Below, in pieces: positions 21,918 to 35,569 of a stretch of 64,000 bases of DNA (position 1 is its first letter; every line of letters starts with the position of its first letter). Below the pieces are notes generated by a model. That model was not told where the DNA came from. It did no database searches and was given only the letters and a program-made list of their open reading frames with translations. This stretch comes from Ascoidea asiatica (lineage: Eukaryota; Ascomycota; Saccharomycetes; Ascoideales; Ascoideaceae). The position numbers and the translations under genes were made by a program. The stretch covers positions 410,512 through 474,511 of the forward strand of contig BCKQ01000011.1 of assembly GCA_001600695.1 (NCBI GenBank). Direction: 5' to 3'.

Positions 21918-23550
21918 TGTTAATAAAATAAGTTTTATTATTAATTAATTGTATAATAATATTATAATATTATAATATTATAGTATTATTTTATCGATAT
22001 ACTATTTACTAAAAGGTCTAGATTCAAAGTCTATTTTAACAGCAGTACATCCGAGGGTGCATCCCAGGGTACTTTCGAGGGTATTGAATGGAATATACTT
22101 AAAGGACAGACAATGTCCCTGATTTCACGGGACCCTGCCCCAGAAGCACGCAACTCACTGTGCCATACCTAAAAATAGGTTCCAAAACTATTTTAAGCCG
22201 TTCCCACACAAATCTTTCGGTTTCTCTGTTCAATTCAATTTTCTTACAATTCTGAGATGAAAGTGAATTGATGAATTGGTGAATTGAAATAATATTATTA
22301 TTAATATTATTCATGAACCACGCTCAATCCACGAACCACGAACCACAATCCACGAACCACAAACCACAAACCAGAACTCACTTTTTAGATTGAGTTTCGA
22401 ATCTCAAAGTTGTTGTGAAAGAGAAATTGATAAATTGCCAGTAGTAAATTAGCAAATTGAGAAATGAATAAGAATTGAGTAAGCGAGAGAAAACGGTGGC
22501 AGGAGTCGTGTTTTGCCTTCTTCAGCTCAGTCTGTCTCTGCTTCGCCACAGCCTTCTCTGCTGTTTGCCACCGCAGCGCCACATCGAGGAGTCCCGCGCC
22601 GCCGTTCTTTTCGTGCGTTTTGCATTCTTTCTGCCATTGCTACTGCCATTGCTACTGGTAGTACTGCTGGTAGTACTGCTACTATTGCTACCACTGTCAC
22701 TGCTACTATCACTCTCATTACTATTACCACTAATATTACTTCATAGTTCTTCTTACCATTCTTTATTATATTATCACTGTTAGCACTGTTATATTGCATT
22801 ATTACATACATTGCACTATTAGTTACATTATATTACCATTACTATTACTATTATTATATTATATTTATTTGACTGTTCGAGCCTTTATTCTAGATCTAAA
22901 TATTCTTTATTCTAAATAATTCAAAAAAAAGGTATATCTTAATCCTATTAATTCTATTAATCTTATTCAAATTATTATTATTCTATTCTATTCTATTCTT
23001 ACTCTTATTTTTCATTCTTTTCATTCAAATTCAAATATATTTTTCACCTATTAATTTCATAATACTTTTTAAAATTTTTAAAATTTACCATTTCAATTCT
23101 CAATTTCTCAATTTTTAAATCAATTAATCAATTTATCAATTAATCAACTAATCAAATATTTATATAAATAATATTCAATAATATTAACTATATTATATTC
23201 TCAACAACTAATATATCTTAAAGATATTCAATAATTCTTCATTATAATCTGTCATTCAATAAGCCTCAATTTAAATCTTTGGTATAGTTAAATAAACTAA
23301 CTAATCAATAAAACTACTTACTTACTTACTTACTTACTTTATTATACTTTATTCACTATTTTTACTTTTCTTCTTTTTTTTTTTTTTCATCTTTCTTCAC
23401 TTTATTAAATAATAAATTAATTAATTAATCAACTAACTAACTAATTCAATACAATAAGTAATGATTTTCAATAAAATTATTACTAAATAAATTTATTTTA
23501 TATATATATATTTCTTTAATTAATAATTTTAAAAAATTTAACTCAAAAAA
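21918..23550. promoter_or_regulatory. Long upstream region of the ZDS gene
   Basis: A 1.6-kb interval. A GC-rich island at about 22490-22640 is followed by short trinucleotide-like runs (ACTGCT/CTACTATTG units) and then an A/T-rich leader with CTTA repeats near 23315-23338. Small frames on both strands of the island (22099-22811) overlap each other and show no family likeness. Confidence 0.5.
22564..22572 (-). promoter_or_regulatory. PACE-type (Rpn4) motif GGTGGCAAA
   Basis: The plus strand reads TTTGCCACC, the exact complement of the proteasome-associated control element GGTGGCAAA. It lies in the GC-rich island about 980 bp before the ZDS start. Motif identity is seen; function is inferred. 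Confidence 0.45.
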
Positions 23551-23673
23551 ATGAATCTGAATAATATTAATCAAAATATTAAATATAATAATCCATCTTA
23601 TAATTTAAATAGAATTAAACAACGTTCAAATTCGGTACCTGTTCCTTCAAATCATAATTTAAACCCTTCTTCA

Positions 23674-23730
<57 letters not shown>

Positions 23731-24542
23731 ACCATTAATAATAATAATAATAATGATAATAATAATAGTCCTAACCAGAATTCAAATCAAATTCAATCAA
23801 ATTATCCTAATCAATCAAATAATAATATAAATTCAAATTTAAATAATAATAATAATACCGCCAATACTAATAATAACTCAAGATTAAATTCAAATTCAAT
23901 CTCTTCAAAAAAATATAATTATACAAATATTTCAAATATTTCAAATATAAATAATTATAATATAAGAAATAAAAAAACTAAAAGTTATAATACTTATTAT
24001 ACAAATATTAATAGAAAAAAAAATTTTAGAAAATCAAATACTGAATTAGCTGCAGAAGCTGTACAACAAGAAAGAGATTTAGTTAGAAATTTAAAAAGAT
24101 TAAGTATTGGTCAATCAACTTCAAATGGTTTAGATCCAGATTTATCTCTTGAAAAAGATTTTAATAATATTAATATTAATAATTCAAATAATAATATTAA
24201 TACATCTTCTTCTTCTTCTTCTATTAATAATAATAATAATATTAATAATAATAATAATAATATTAATATTAGTCAAAATCAAAACTTAAGTCCACAATCT
24301 TCTTTAAAGAAAAAAAAAAGAACTTCTCAATTATCTTTCAATGTTCAATTAAATGATACTGAAGAAGAACCAATTTTTGAAGATTTATCCTTTAATAATA
24401 ATAATAATAATAAAACTATTAATAAAACTAATAATAACATTAATAATAATATTAATCAAAATGATATTTCTTCAAATTCAAGTCTTGAAACATTATCAAA
24501 TAATTCAAAAACAATATCATCATTATCATCATCTTCTTCTTC

Positions 24543-24577
<35 letters not shown>

Positions 24578-24867
24578 CAAAAGAAAATAATGAAACTATA
24601 AATAATGATTCTTCAAAAATTAATTCTACAACTAATAATAAAAAAAAAACTTTAAATAAAGTAATTGATACCTCAAAATTACTATGGGTTCCTGCAAGTT
24701 CTCATCCTGCTATAGCCCCAGAAAATTTTAAAAAACATGTTCAATCAACTGTAGCAGAAATTACAGCAAACTTATCTTCCGATAATAACAACAATAACAA
24801 TAATAGTAACACGAATAACAATAACAATAATAATAGTATAGATTCTTCAATAAATAACAACAACAAC

Positions 24868-24915
<48 letters not shown>

Positions 24916-27900
24916 TCAATATTTAATAATATTAATAATAATGATATTCAAAATGGTAATGATACTTTAATTAATGAAGATAGATTATCACTTATTTTTA
25001 ATTCCGATTCTCAACCTTCTTTAAAACAATTAACTAATGAATTACAAAGATTATCTAAAATTGCAGGTTTAACTGCAACTGATGCTGCAACTTTAGCAAG
25101 AACTCTATCAACTTCAACAATTGGTTATAATAATAATAGCAATAATAATAATAATAATAATAATCAATCTCAAGAAGTGGATTCAAATTTAAATAATATT
25201 AATAATAATAATAATAATTATAATAATATTAATATTAATAATAATAACAATAATTCAAATATATCTTCAAATTTATCAAATGATATAGTTGAAATTAATG
25301 ATTATAATAATCCAAGTAATTCAACTTCAAATTCAAATTCTTCTTCAAATCATTCTTCAAATGAATCTTCAAGTCAAACAACTCCTGAATTACAATCTTC
25401 AAAAACTTTTCAATCAAATAATTCATCAAATAATAGAAATAATCTGCTTTCTCATAGTGCAACTCATGCTGCTAAATTAATTAATAGAAGAAGTCAATCT
25501 TTAAGTTCTCTTGAAAAAAATAATTTTTCTCATTATAATAACAATAATAATAACAATAATAACAATAATCAACAATCTCAATATTCAAATCAAGATGATA
25601 TAATTGAAGAAAATTTAGATGATCCTGTTGTACTTCCTGGGAATGAATCAACTTTAAAAAGAAGTAAATGGACAACTTATAGAAAAAATAATAAATCTCC
25701 TTCAAGACCAAAAAGAGCAAGTACTGATTTTATTTTAAGTAATGATTTAAATGAAAAATTAAAAAAAGAAAGAGCAAATCAAGAATTAAAAAGACATCCA
25801 TTACCTCAACATAGTCAAAATTTAATTCAAAAACATAATCGTCAACCTGGTGATTCAAATTCTTCACAATCTCAAATTCAAAATTCACCAACATCTATTG
25901 ATTCAAATAATAAAAATAGAATTCCTTCTGGTCGTACTTCATTAGATGGTCAAACTCAATATATTCAGCAACAAAGAAATCAACAACAACAGCAACAACA
26001 ATCACAACAGTCACAACAACAGCTAAATCATCAAGGCTCAAATAATCAAAATCCTCTTCAACAAGGTTCTCGTAATCATCAGCGTCATCATTATCGTCAT
26101 CATGATCAAATGAATCAACCTGTTTCAAGTAATAAAGTAACTCAACAACAAATTCCTATTCAATCTAATCCAAAACTGCCTCCTCAACAATATAATCAAT
26201 CAATGAATAAACCTTTACCTCAAATGCAAGAAATTCATCAACAGGTTCAAGAATCTCCAAAAAGAAGATATTATAAATCACCACCTTCTCAAGATAGTGC
26301 AAGATTTCAATCCATTCAACAACAATTATCTAATTCTAGTTCAAATGATCGTACTTCCCCTCAAAATCAAAATATTACTCCACAAAAATTACCTTTAAAT
26401 AGTTATAAAAAGATATTACCTGAAATAAAAGAACAAAAATCTCATACAACATCTAATAATATATCATCATCCTCAAATTCTTATAAGTCTAATCAAACTA
26501 CCCCACAATTACAACCACAGGCTGAAATTATTTCAGATAATCAAAACTATAGAAATCAAAATCAGGAAAGACAACAGTACTCTGATAGACATTATGATAA
26601 TTATAGAAATAATCAAAATAATCAAAATTCAGATCATCAGTCCACTCCTCAAATTCAGAAATCACAACCTTCTTTGATGGCTTCTCCTAAAATTGAACGA
26701 GATGCATATCAACATTCTTCTCAAAAGCAACAGCAACAACAATCGAATGTTTCAACACAGAAAAAAACTAATATAGAAAACAGACAACCTGATAATTCTG
26801 AACTATTTGCTCCAAACAAGGCGAAAATAAAGAAAAGAAAAAATAGTTTAAGTTCATGGCTTAAGGGTAAGACTGAACAGCAATCTGAAAATATTTCTGA
26901 ACCTGAAAGCATAATTAGCAGTGAAAGTGGTAGTAGTGCTTCTAACAGTGTTGAACTGAATGGGGATTATGATTCCAACGAATTACAAGGAAACGCTTCA
27001 ACAGATAGCTCAAGTCAACCTCTTGATGAAAAAGAAAATAAAAATATATTCAATCATCTTTTCTCGAAAAAGAAATCTTCTAAAATTCTGAGCTCTCTGT
27101 ATAAATCCAGTAGTTCTAAAGATAATTATAAATCTTCTTCGAATCAGGAAACTCTTTCTTTTCAAAACTCTAGTAGCTATTCATCTACTTCTCCAATTGA
27201 GCAAAGAAATCAAACTAACGTTTCTACAAAGGTGTTTAATCAAAAGCAAGAAGAATACAATGCTCAACAAGAAAGACATAATGATTATCAACAACAACAG
27301 GAAAATCAGCAGCAACAACAACAACAAAAATTTGAGAGCAATAGAAATAATGAAATTAAACAAAACAATGAAATCAAGCAATATAATGATGTTCAACCCA
27401 ACAATGATATCAAACAAAATAATTCTCAAACCTCTTATGATGAAGATACCAGTTACGATCAGTTTGTAAGTAGTAGTTCTGATGGTGAAAATGGAAAGAA
27501 GAAGGAAGTGATAGCTCCTACAAATGGAGGATTGGGAGAAGCTGTACAATTAAAAAGGAAAACAAGTCTTGGTAAAATTGCTAAGAAACAATCAAAATCA
27601 AAGAGAAAAGAGAAAAAAATGAAAGAAACTGAACTTCTTCGAAAGAAAGTTGAAAAAGAAAAACAAATTGCAGAAAATATTAATGAAAAGAGTGTAATGG
27701 AGGAATCACCAACCAAAACTGATACAACAGATGGTACAGCTCAATTAACTCCAAAATCTGAAGGATTTAAAAGATATAATTTGGCAGAATTTGAAACGGA
27801 TAAAAATGCTAAACCTAATCAAACAGTTTTCAAAACGGATTCTGCTTTTGGATTTCCATTACCACCATTAACTCATTCTAGTATTATTATGCTTGAACAT

Positions 27901-28242
27901 AGATTTGCAGTTCATGTTGAAAGAGCTATATATAGACTTGCACATATCAAATTAACTAATCCAAAGAGAGAAATTAGAGAACAAGTTTTATTATCTAATT
28001 TTATGTATGCATATCTTAATTTGGTCAATTATAGTATTTATTTACAATCTTTAGAAGAAGAAAATGCTAATAATGAAATAGATGCAAACGAGGAAATGGG
28101 AATTGAAAGAAATGAACAAAGTGAATTTCCTGTTAATGATGAAAATTATGAAATGTATTATGAAAATGATAATTCTCAAGAATCTGGTTATTATGATAAT
28201 GAACAACAACAACGAGAAAGTTCTCAAAATATTGGTTACTGA
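23551..28242 (+). CDS. ZDS1: Zds1/Zds2 homologue, regulator of PP2A-Cdc55
   Basis: A 1563-aa frame starting MNLNNINQN. Most of it is Asn- and Gln-rich and probably disordered. Seen: LAAEAVQQERDLVRNLKRLS around residue 165, KLLWVPASSHPAIAPENFKK around 380-400, LKRSKWTTYRK near 705, and LSSWLKGK near 1104. The C-terminal Zds domain spans about 1405-1500 with SAFGFPLPPLTHSSIIMLEH, VERAIYRLAHIKL and VLLSNFMYAYLNLVN, which is close to invariant in the family. Known: the C-terminal domain binds Cdc55 and controls PP2A location, mitotic entry and exit, and polarity. Only one copy is seen here, so I cannot say whether it corresponds to ZDS1 or ZDS2. An acidic tail with Tyr/Asn/Gln follows the domain. 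Confidence 0.93.
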
Positions 28243-29047
28243 ATGGATTATATGAAATAAAAAAAAAGAATTCCGAAACATTTTTTTTCAAGCATTTTTA
28301 TTATTATTTATAATTATTACTTATTATTATTACTATTATTATTTTCATAGATGAAGTGTTGTATTTGCTTTAAATTTAAACTTTTTTTTTCATTGAAAAT
28401 TTGGAATCTTCTTTTATTTAATCTATTTTTTTATTTTTTTTTTCCTTTTTTTTGATTTCCCGTATGGATACTTTTTATCATTTTCATTTTTTTTGTCAAG
28501 TTTTTTTGTCTTTTTTTTCAATTTTTTTTTGTTTTTTTATTTATTTATTTACTAAAACTTTTATTTTTTGAATTTTGACTTTTAATTTTTTAATCTTTTA
28601 ATTTTTAAATCTTTTAATATTTTAATCCTTTTTTCATTTTTTTCATTTTATCATTTTTTTTTGAAAAAAAATAATTGACATTTTAACTAAAAATAATTTT
28701 AAATGTTAATTCTATGGTTAAATGTTTAATTATTAATTTTCTTTGCATGATTTTTAAATGATTGTTTTCAATATTTCAAATTAATATATTTTATTATATT
28801 TATTATAATTATACTATGTATGATTTAATTAACTTCATAAGTTGCCAATATATACAATAAATACAATGCATATACAATATATGAATCTATGAATATATAT
28901 AATATCAATGATTAAGAGAGATTTTATTTGAAATAAATCTTCATTTAAAGGAGATAATGCAAATGATCAACGATATGAGGTTTATATAAAGTTTTTAAAG
29001 TAAAAATTCATGAATGAATGAATAAAAAATTAATGAATTGATTATTA
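28243..29047. other. Convergent intergenic region
   Basis: An 805-bp interval between the 3' ends of the ZDS and LOG-like genes. The left half has long T runs on the plus strand (28380-28670), suitable as downstream/terminator sequence. No gene is seen. Confidence 0.5.
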
Positions 29048-29728
29048 TCATTGATTATCCCAATTGAGATTTAATCTACCATTTGGAATTTTATAATTTT
29101 CAATTGCATCTATAACTTCTTCAACAGTATCAGCAAAAATACAAATATTTTTTTGACTTTCACCAACAAAACCACTTTTAACACAAGTTTTTAAAAAAGT
29201 TTTCAAACCATTATAAAATCCATTAATATTAAAACAAACTATTGGTTTTGAATGAATACCTAATTGAGACCAAGTTATCATTTCCATTAATTCTTCTAAA
29301 GTTCCATAACCACCAGGTAAAGCAATAAAAGCATTTGCTTCTTTTGCCATTAATCTTTTTCTTGTATGCATATCTTTTACAACTGTTGTTTTACCATAAA
29401 GTTCAGTTGTAAATTTTGATATTCTTTCTTTTTCAAATAAAGCTTCAGGTATAATTCCATGAACATAACCATTTTTTTCAGTTATTGATTTTGCAATTGA
29501 ACCCATTAAACCAGTATCACCACCACCATAAACTAAACCATAATTTTTCTTAGTTAATGAATGACCTAATTTAATAGTTTCATCAACAAATATTTGTTCA
29601 GAACCATTTTTTGAACCACAAAATACACAAATTATTTTATCTGCAATTGGACAATTACCAATTAATTTTGTTGAAATAATTCCTTTATCATTATCATTTA
29701 AATAATCATTATCCTTTGAAGTTGTCAT
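29048..29728 (-). CDS. LOG-family phosphoribohydrolase (YJL055W-like)
   Basis: A 226-aa protein. Seen: a Rossmann-like start KIICVFCGSKNGSE (31-44), YGGGDTGLMG (67-76), MHTRKRLM (120-127) and the signature PGGYGTLEE (138-146). The motifs PGGxGTxxE and MHxRK define the LOG (Lonely guy) family, long misnamed lysine decarboxylase. Known: family members hydrolyse nucleoside 5'-monophosphates such as cytokinin ribotides to free base plus ribose-5-phosphate; the budding yeast YJL055W product has been linked to detoxifying non-canonical nucleotides. It is a complete, typical-length protein and probably cytosolic. Confidence 0.93.
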   Translation of the reverse strand: MTTSKDNDYLNDNDKGIISTKLIGNCPIADKIICVFCGSKNGSEQIFVDETIKLGHSLTKKNYGLVYGGGDTGLMGSIAKSITEKNGYVHGIIPEALFEKERISKFTTELYGKTTVVKDMHTRKRLMAKEANAFIALPGGYGTLEELMEMITWSQLGIHSKPIVCFNINGFYNGLKTFLKTCVKSGFVGESQKNICIFADTVEEVIDAIENYKIPNGRLNLNWDNQ

Positions 29729-30899
29729 TTTGAAAAGAAAGTTTTAAAAATGGCCAAGTCCAAGAAAAGAAAGAAAAATAAAAAAATATAATATTGATTT
29801 GTAGAAAAATATAAGAGATAATTGAAGCTATTTATATTAAATTTTTTGGATTAAATTTTTTCACACAAAATAAAAGTTTCCTTTAAAAGTTTCCATAAGA
29901 GAAAAGAGAAAATTATTTTTAGGTTTTTTATCTTTTTTTCACTTCACGTTACTTTTACAAGAGAATTAATGTTTAATGTTGTTAATATAGTGATAAGTAA
30001 AATGAAAGAAAGTGCACTATTTGCATGAACTTTCCCACAATCAAATCAAATTCAGAGATACGAAAAAAGTGATGGGGCCCTACTTAAGCTGTTTAGATTA
30101 CTTGAATGAAGTGCAAAACAAAACTAATGGTAAAAAGCTTTATCTCTGGAAAAATGAATATCAAACTAAAGTAGATCCCAACTCGAGAAAGTCATTCAAC
30201 AAACAAGAAAACACAAATTGTCAATTGAAGAAAACTTCAATTGACTGACTTTGCTTTGTAAAATCTCTTTGGAGACAGGCTCTTTCAAGTCCTTTACTGA
30301 ATTGATTGAGCTCGCTGCATTTAGTGCACTTATTCGCTTCAGTGCATTTAGTGCACTTCTCCCCAAATGCTCGACGTTCCAGAAAATGACTGATCAAAAA
30401 CCCGATGCCTCGGATGCCGCGAGTGAATCACGGATGCGGATTTTTTAATCCGCTAATCAGGTTTTAGATGTTTTTAGTAATTTGGTTTCCTAGTAATGGA
30501 GTACCCGGTTTTCATTTTCCACCTGAAAAATTTATATATCCGTATACCCTTAAATAGGTAGCCTTACAATTATTTTTAGACCCTTAAAGTAATTATAAAG
30601 TTACTACTGTATGAATTTCTTAATATTATTTTAATCAGTATTATTATATTATTCAATTACAAGATTATCTACTTTTTTAAAACTTTCATTAAAAAGAGCC
30701 AACTCAGTAAAGCAAATTGATGAAAGTTAAGAAAAAAAACTATTAAAAAAAACACCAATTACAAAAGAATTATAAATTATAGCAACAAACAAAATACACA
30801 ATTAAATACAGAATATGATTAATAAGAACTGTAATTAATTACTTTGACTTTTTTCAAATTAATCTTATATTATCTTAAGCTATTTTAAATTATCTTATG
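29729..30899. promoter_or_regulatory. Upstream region of the LOG-like gene
   Basis: A 1.17-kb interval. A GC-richer island at about 30240-30440 contains a duplicated element, GCATTTAGTGCACTT, at about 30318-30332 and 30342-30356; each copy includes the palindrome AGTGCACT. Two short plus-strand frames (30012-30248 and 30251-30448) show no recognisable protein features and are not called. Confidence 0.5.
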
Positions 30900-32686
30900 T
30901 TATCTTGTACTATCTTTTTTAACTAAATTTTTTAATTTTAAATTTTCAATTTTAAACTCATATAATTTATTTTTAACTGAGTTTTTCATTTTTTCTTTTT
31001 CAAGTTTATGAGAAATTTCTATAAATTTTATTCTATCTTTAAATGTATCAACAACTTGATTTATTTCTTTAATTGTTAAATTATAATTATTTTTTAACTC
31101 TTGATAATTTTTTTTTAAATTTTCATAATTATCTCTTAAAATTTCATTATCCTTCTTAAAATTATTTATCTCAATTAAAAGTTCTTCACGACTTTTACTT
31201 TCTCCATTATTATTATTTATTCCATTTGAATATTTTGAAAATTTAGAAAATTTTGGAACTAATTCCATTTCTCCATTCAAATCTTCTTTTAAATTCGCTT
31301 TTAATAATGAATCCATATATTTTAATGAATTTTTTAATCTACCTTCAATATCTGTTTCTTTTTTATCAACAATATAATCATCACTATCTAAAAAATTTCT
31401 TTCAATTAATGAATAAATAGTATCATGCTCTCTTAAATTATGAATTTTATGTTCTTTAACTATTTCTTTTATTTTATCATTTCTTTTTCTTTTATCATCT
31501 TCTTTAATTCTATCATTTCTTTTACTCTTTTCTCTTAAATCTTCAATATCCTTTCGTATATTGTTATTATTTTCTTTATTTCTATCTTTATATTCTTTTT
31601 CAAATGAATTTTTATCTTTAATTTTCTCTTTAATTTTCTCTTTGATATTCTTATTCCTACTTTCTTCAAAATTAATTTCTTTTTCATTACTTTTGCTTAT
31701 TTTCCTTTCTTTTTTATTGCTTCTATTATATTTCTCATTTTTCTCATTCTTATTATTCATTTTATCTGTACCTTGTTGTCCAAATGTTGCTTCAATAAAT
31801 GAATCACTTAGATCTAATCCATCCATTGAATAATCACTACTATTAAAATTATAAATTTCTGATGTTGGCTTTCTAGGTTTCTTTACTTTCGTGACTGTAT
31901 TATCTTTGTCATTTTTACTATTTTTATCACTTTTATCACTATTGTTATCTTTACTGACTTCAATTTCATTATTGTCTCTTGGCTTATTACTATACCCGTA
32001 ATCATTATAATAATCATCATTGTAATGATTATCATCAAATAAATCATTCTCATATTTTTTTTGTTCTTTTAAAAATTTTTCTTTTTTAATATCTCGATTT
32101 TTTGATTTTAATTCTTTCAAATCTACAGTTTTATTTTTTTTATTTTTTTTACTTCTTTTTAATTTCTTAGAATATTGATCATTTTCATTATCACTATTAT
32201 CGTTATCATCATCATTAATATCGCCAATATTATCAGCAGTATCATCATCAAGATTATCACCATTATTATCCTCATTAGAATCATCGTCATTAATGCCATG
32301 CACTAATTTTCCTTTATGTTTAGCTTGCTTAAAATTTTCTGAAATATTTGAATGCTTTCTCTTAACCTTCCTTTCTTTAACTTTCTCTGATATTGGAAGA
32401 ATTGGATTTCCTTCAGAATCAAGTTTAAATTTAGATATATTTTTTAAAAATTTATCAGTAACTTTATTTACAAGTTTTTCAGTTCTTAATTCATTTTCTT
32501 TACTTAAAATATTATCAGATCTTTCATTAAACAAAAAATCAATATCGGAATTATTATTAATATAACCCTTATCTTCATCTTCATTTGACTGTTCTTCATC
32601 AAGATTTTCATTAACTTCCTCAAGATTCTTTCTATCAGTTCTTTTACTACCTGAATAACTCTCATTTTCTCTAGAATTTTGATCAC

Positions 32687-32754
<68 letters not shown>

Positions 32755-35015
32755 TTATTATTATTGTTATTATTGTTATTATTATCTTTATCTTTATCAT
32801 TATCATTATCATTATCATTATCATTATCATTCTTAGTATCAATTATTTTAATATCAATTATTTTAATATCATCGGAGAGAAGATCATTCAAATCTAAATT
32901 TGTTTTGCTTTTTTCTTTAACTTCTGGAATATTTTGATCTTCGATAATTAGCCTATTTCCATTATCTTCCACAATACCGGTTTGGGCAGTATCTTTTATA
33001 ACATCAAAATTAGAAGTTGTATATTCATTATGATCGTTAGCTTCTCCATCTGATTCAATATATGTTGTTTCCTCATTTCCATATTTATTTAGTTTTTTAG
33101 AAGATCTCGTCACTCTTGTTGATGTCAAAGGTTTAGAATATGATTTTCTAGGTGTTCTAGTTATTCTATTCAGTTTCCTATTTGAAACCAAAACTAACTC
33201 GGTAGAAGTTTCAGTATAATCATTTTTCCAACATTCAATATCTTGAGTAAAATTATCATAATCATCTAAATCAAATTCAGATAAATCTTCAACAATAGCT
33301 AGGATATAATCTTCAAGATCATAAACATCAACTTGATATAGATCATGACCTGTAGGAAATTTATCGATAATCTTAGTATCCAATATTCTCTTAGGCTTCT
33401 TTTTATCATTATTTTCATGTTGATATAATAAATCAAAATTATAATCTCTAAGAATAAAAAGAGGATTAATTCCATTAAATACAGTTACTGTCTCATCATG
33501 TGGATCAGGAAATGAAGATTTTTTTTCAATATTCGTTTTTAAAATTTCTTTATTATCAATAGAATTTGTTTCATCAATTTCTGATTTCAACTTGCTTGTA
33601 TTTAGTTTTTTAGTTGAATCACTTGGATCATTGATTTTTAAAAAAGATTCAACTAAAATATTGTGAGATAATTTTTGAGAATTCAATAATTCCAAATAAT
33701 GATTTAAAGAATTTAAATTAAATATTGAAGAATCAGAAAAATTGAATAAAGAATCTGCATTCTCATAATTTACCTCACTTGAGTTAATTTTATAATGTAA
33801 CCATTTTAATAAATCTATTAATCTTTTATCCTTTTTAGGTGATACTAAATTTTCATTTAATTTTATACTTGAAATTGCAGATGGTTTTGAAAGTTTAGGA
33901 ATTTTCAGAAATTTTGATTCTAATAATGGGAAATTAATATTATTTATATATAATTGAATTAAAGCTAAAACAAATTTATTTGAATCAGTTGGTTTATCCA
34001 TTTTTTTTGGGCATAATTTCATATATGAAATTTTTAATTCACTTGGATCAGTAATACTCGAAGGATCATTTTTATTTAAAAATAATTTTCTATAAGTTGG
34101 ATGAAATATAATATATAAAACATTATAACTTGAAATATAATCATATTGATCTCTAATTAAATCCTTATAAGATACTGAGAATCTTACCAGCTTATCATCA
34201 AAATTCTCTTTATTATTTTTTAAATCATATTTTTCAATTGGATCTGTAATAAAAAATAAAGGTTTCAAATGAGATATATGATCTAAAATTTTATACAAAT
34301 GATTTGGATCCAATATTGAATATTTATCATAAAATAGTAAAGTTACTATAGATAAGAATTTAAAAGATGAATTGAAGATTGTACTTTTTTTCAAAGATGA
34401 ATCTGTAGGAATTGAATCATTACTTGGATTTAAATTGAAAAGTTTAACATCAGATATATTTAATATTTGCTGTACAATTTCATTCTTATCAGAATAAACA
34501 TGATAATTAAGTTTTATGTATAATCTAACTTGATTCAAAATATTAAATTCATTATTTCTTATCAGTCTCATGAAATGCATTGATGATAGATCAGTGAAAT
34601 TTAAAATGAAAATCAATTTAAATCTTGCACTAATAATTAATATATTCCAAACATGATTCATTTTGAAAAAAAAAATCATATCAGAATCCAATAGAGCATC
34701 TGACTGAGAAAGTTTAAAATCGTGATGATTCTTGAAATTATGAATTTTAGTGTATAAAGAGGGAATTGTAGTATCCTTTGACAATATCACGAATGAATCA
34801 TATTCATTCCAAATATCAGGATATTTTTCTATATCTACTCTTAAAAGCAATAAAGAAATGTATATTTGTAAAAACTCACCAGATTGGAGATGATCTGTCT
34901 CTTCTATTTCTGTTTCTCCTTCAGACTCTGAGGTGTCTGATTCTTCTGTTTCTGTTTCTGCTTCAGACTTTGAGATGTCTGATTTATCCTGATCAACCCC
35001 CATTTTTACCAACAT
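30900..35015 (-). CDS. Unknown large protein A of a divergent paralogous pair
   Basis: A 1371-aa frame; start ATG at 35015 or 35003. Not recognised as a named family. Seen in order: a Ser/Glu/Thr-rich duplicated start (residues 14-40); a folded region at about 45-215 with DSFVILSKDTTIPSLY and MNHVWNILIISARFKLIF; a helical middle to about 500; FNGINPLFILRDYNF near 495-510; a tandem IKIIDIKIIDTK stretch; and a long Asn tract (near 32690-32770). A Lys/Asp/Glu-rich disordered region precedes a C-terminal coiled coil (about 1275-1370). The FVILS, VWNI..S and NGINP blocks recur in the same order in the neighbouring plus-strand gene, so they are likely paralogues. Inference: a nuclear scaffold or chromatin/SUMO-linked protein; no catalytic motif is clear. 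Confidence 0.82.
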
Positions 35016-35569
35016 TTTCCTTAATTCTTTTGATATTCCTTCTGAATCTGATGAATTGAGAGTGAATGAATGAAAAAATTGAAAAACCTGCTACTTCAAT
35101 TTCATTTCCTTGAAGCTCATCAATAAATACCAAAATATCAACAACACCATAAGCTCCAAAACACCAAAAGGTTAAAAATATTTTAAAAAAAAACACAAAC
35201 ACGCGAAACCTGCACATCTCGGTCGGTAACTGCCTAAACACGCGCTGGTACTTTCCTGGGCCATTTTTTTTATTTTGGCTGATAAAATATATTTTAGCAT
35301 GGCGACAGTTTTTAGTAATATTCAATTGTAAATAGAGTGGTGGAAAATGGGAAAAAATAAAGAAGTAAGTATATTTTAAAAGTTGCAATTTTAGGAATCA
35401 TATTCAGAATAAAAGTTCATATCAGATATATTCGTCTATAATAGAATAGGTTAATTCTAGCCAAAGATTATAAATATATAACAATATCTAGGCTTTATTA
35501 TCTAGAATTGAACTTAGCCCAAGTTTATTAATTTATTTTATGGTGACCTAGTATTACTTTGAGCAGATT
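35016..35569. promoter_or_regulatory. Shared bidirectional promoter of the paralogous pair with G1/S-type boxes
   Basis: A 554-bp interval between two diverging genes. CACGCGAAA at 35200-35208 overlaps the SBF consensus CRCGAAA and the MBF core ACGCG, and ACACGCG at 35238-35244 gives a second ACGCG core. Both sit in the only GC-richer part of the interval. Known: such boxes drive late-G1 transcription of DNA-replication and chromosome genes in yeasts. A minus-strand frame at 34993-35388 overlaps the gene A start and is rejected. Confidence 0.5.

Noticed and set aside
22099-22811. Several overlapping small frames on both strands
   Set aside because: They lie in a GC-rich island where stop codons are less frequent; none has a recognisable motif and they overlap each other.
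30012-30448. Two small plus-strand frames upstream of the LOG-like gene
   Set aside because: No motif or homology is apparent and they include the duplicated palindromic promoter element.
34993-35388. 131-aa minus-strand frame overlapping the start of protein A
   Set aside because: It overlaps the gene A start in another frame and covers the shared promoter. Composition is Phe/Ile-rich with no family likeness.
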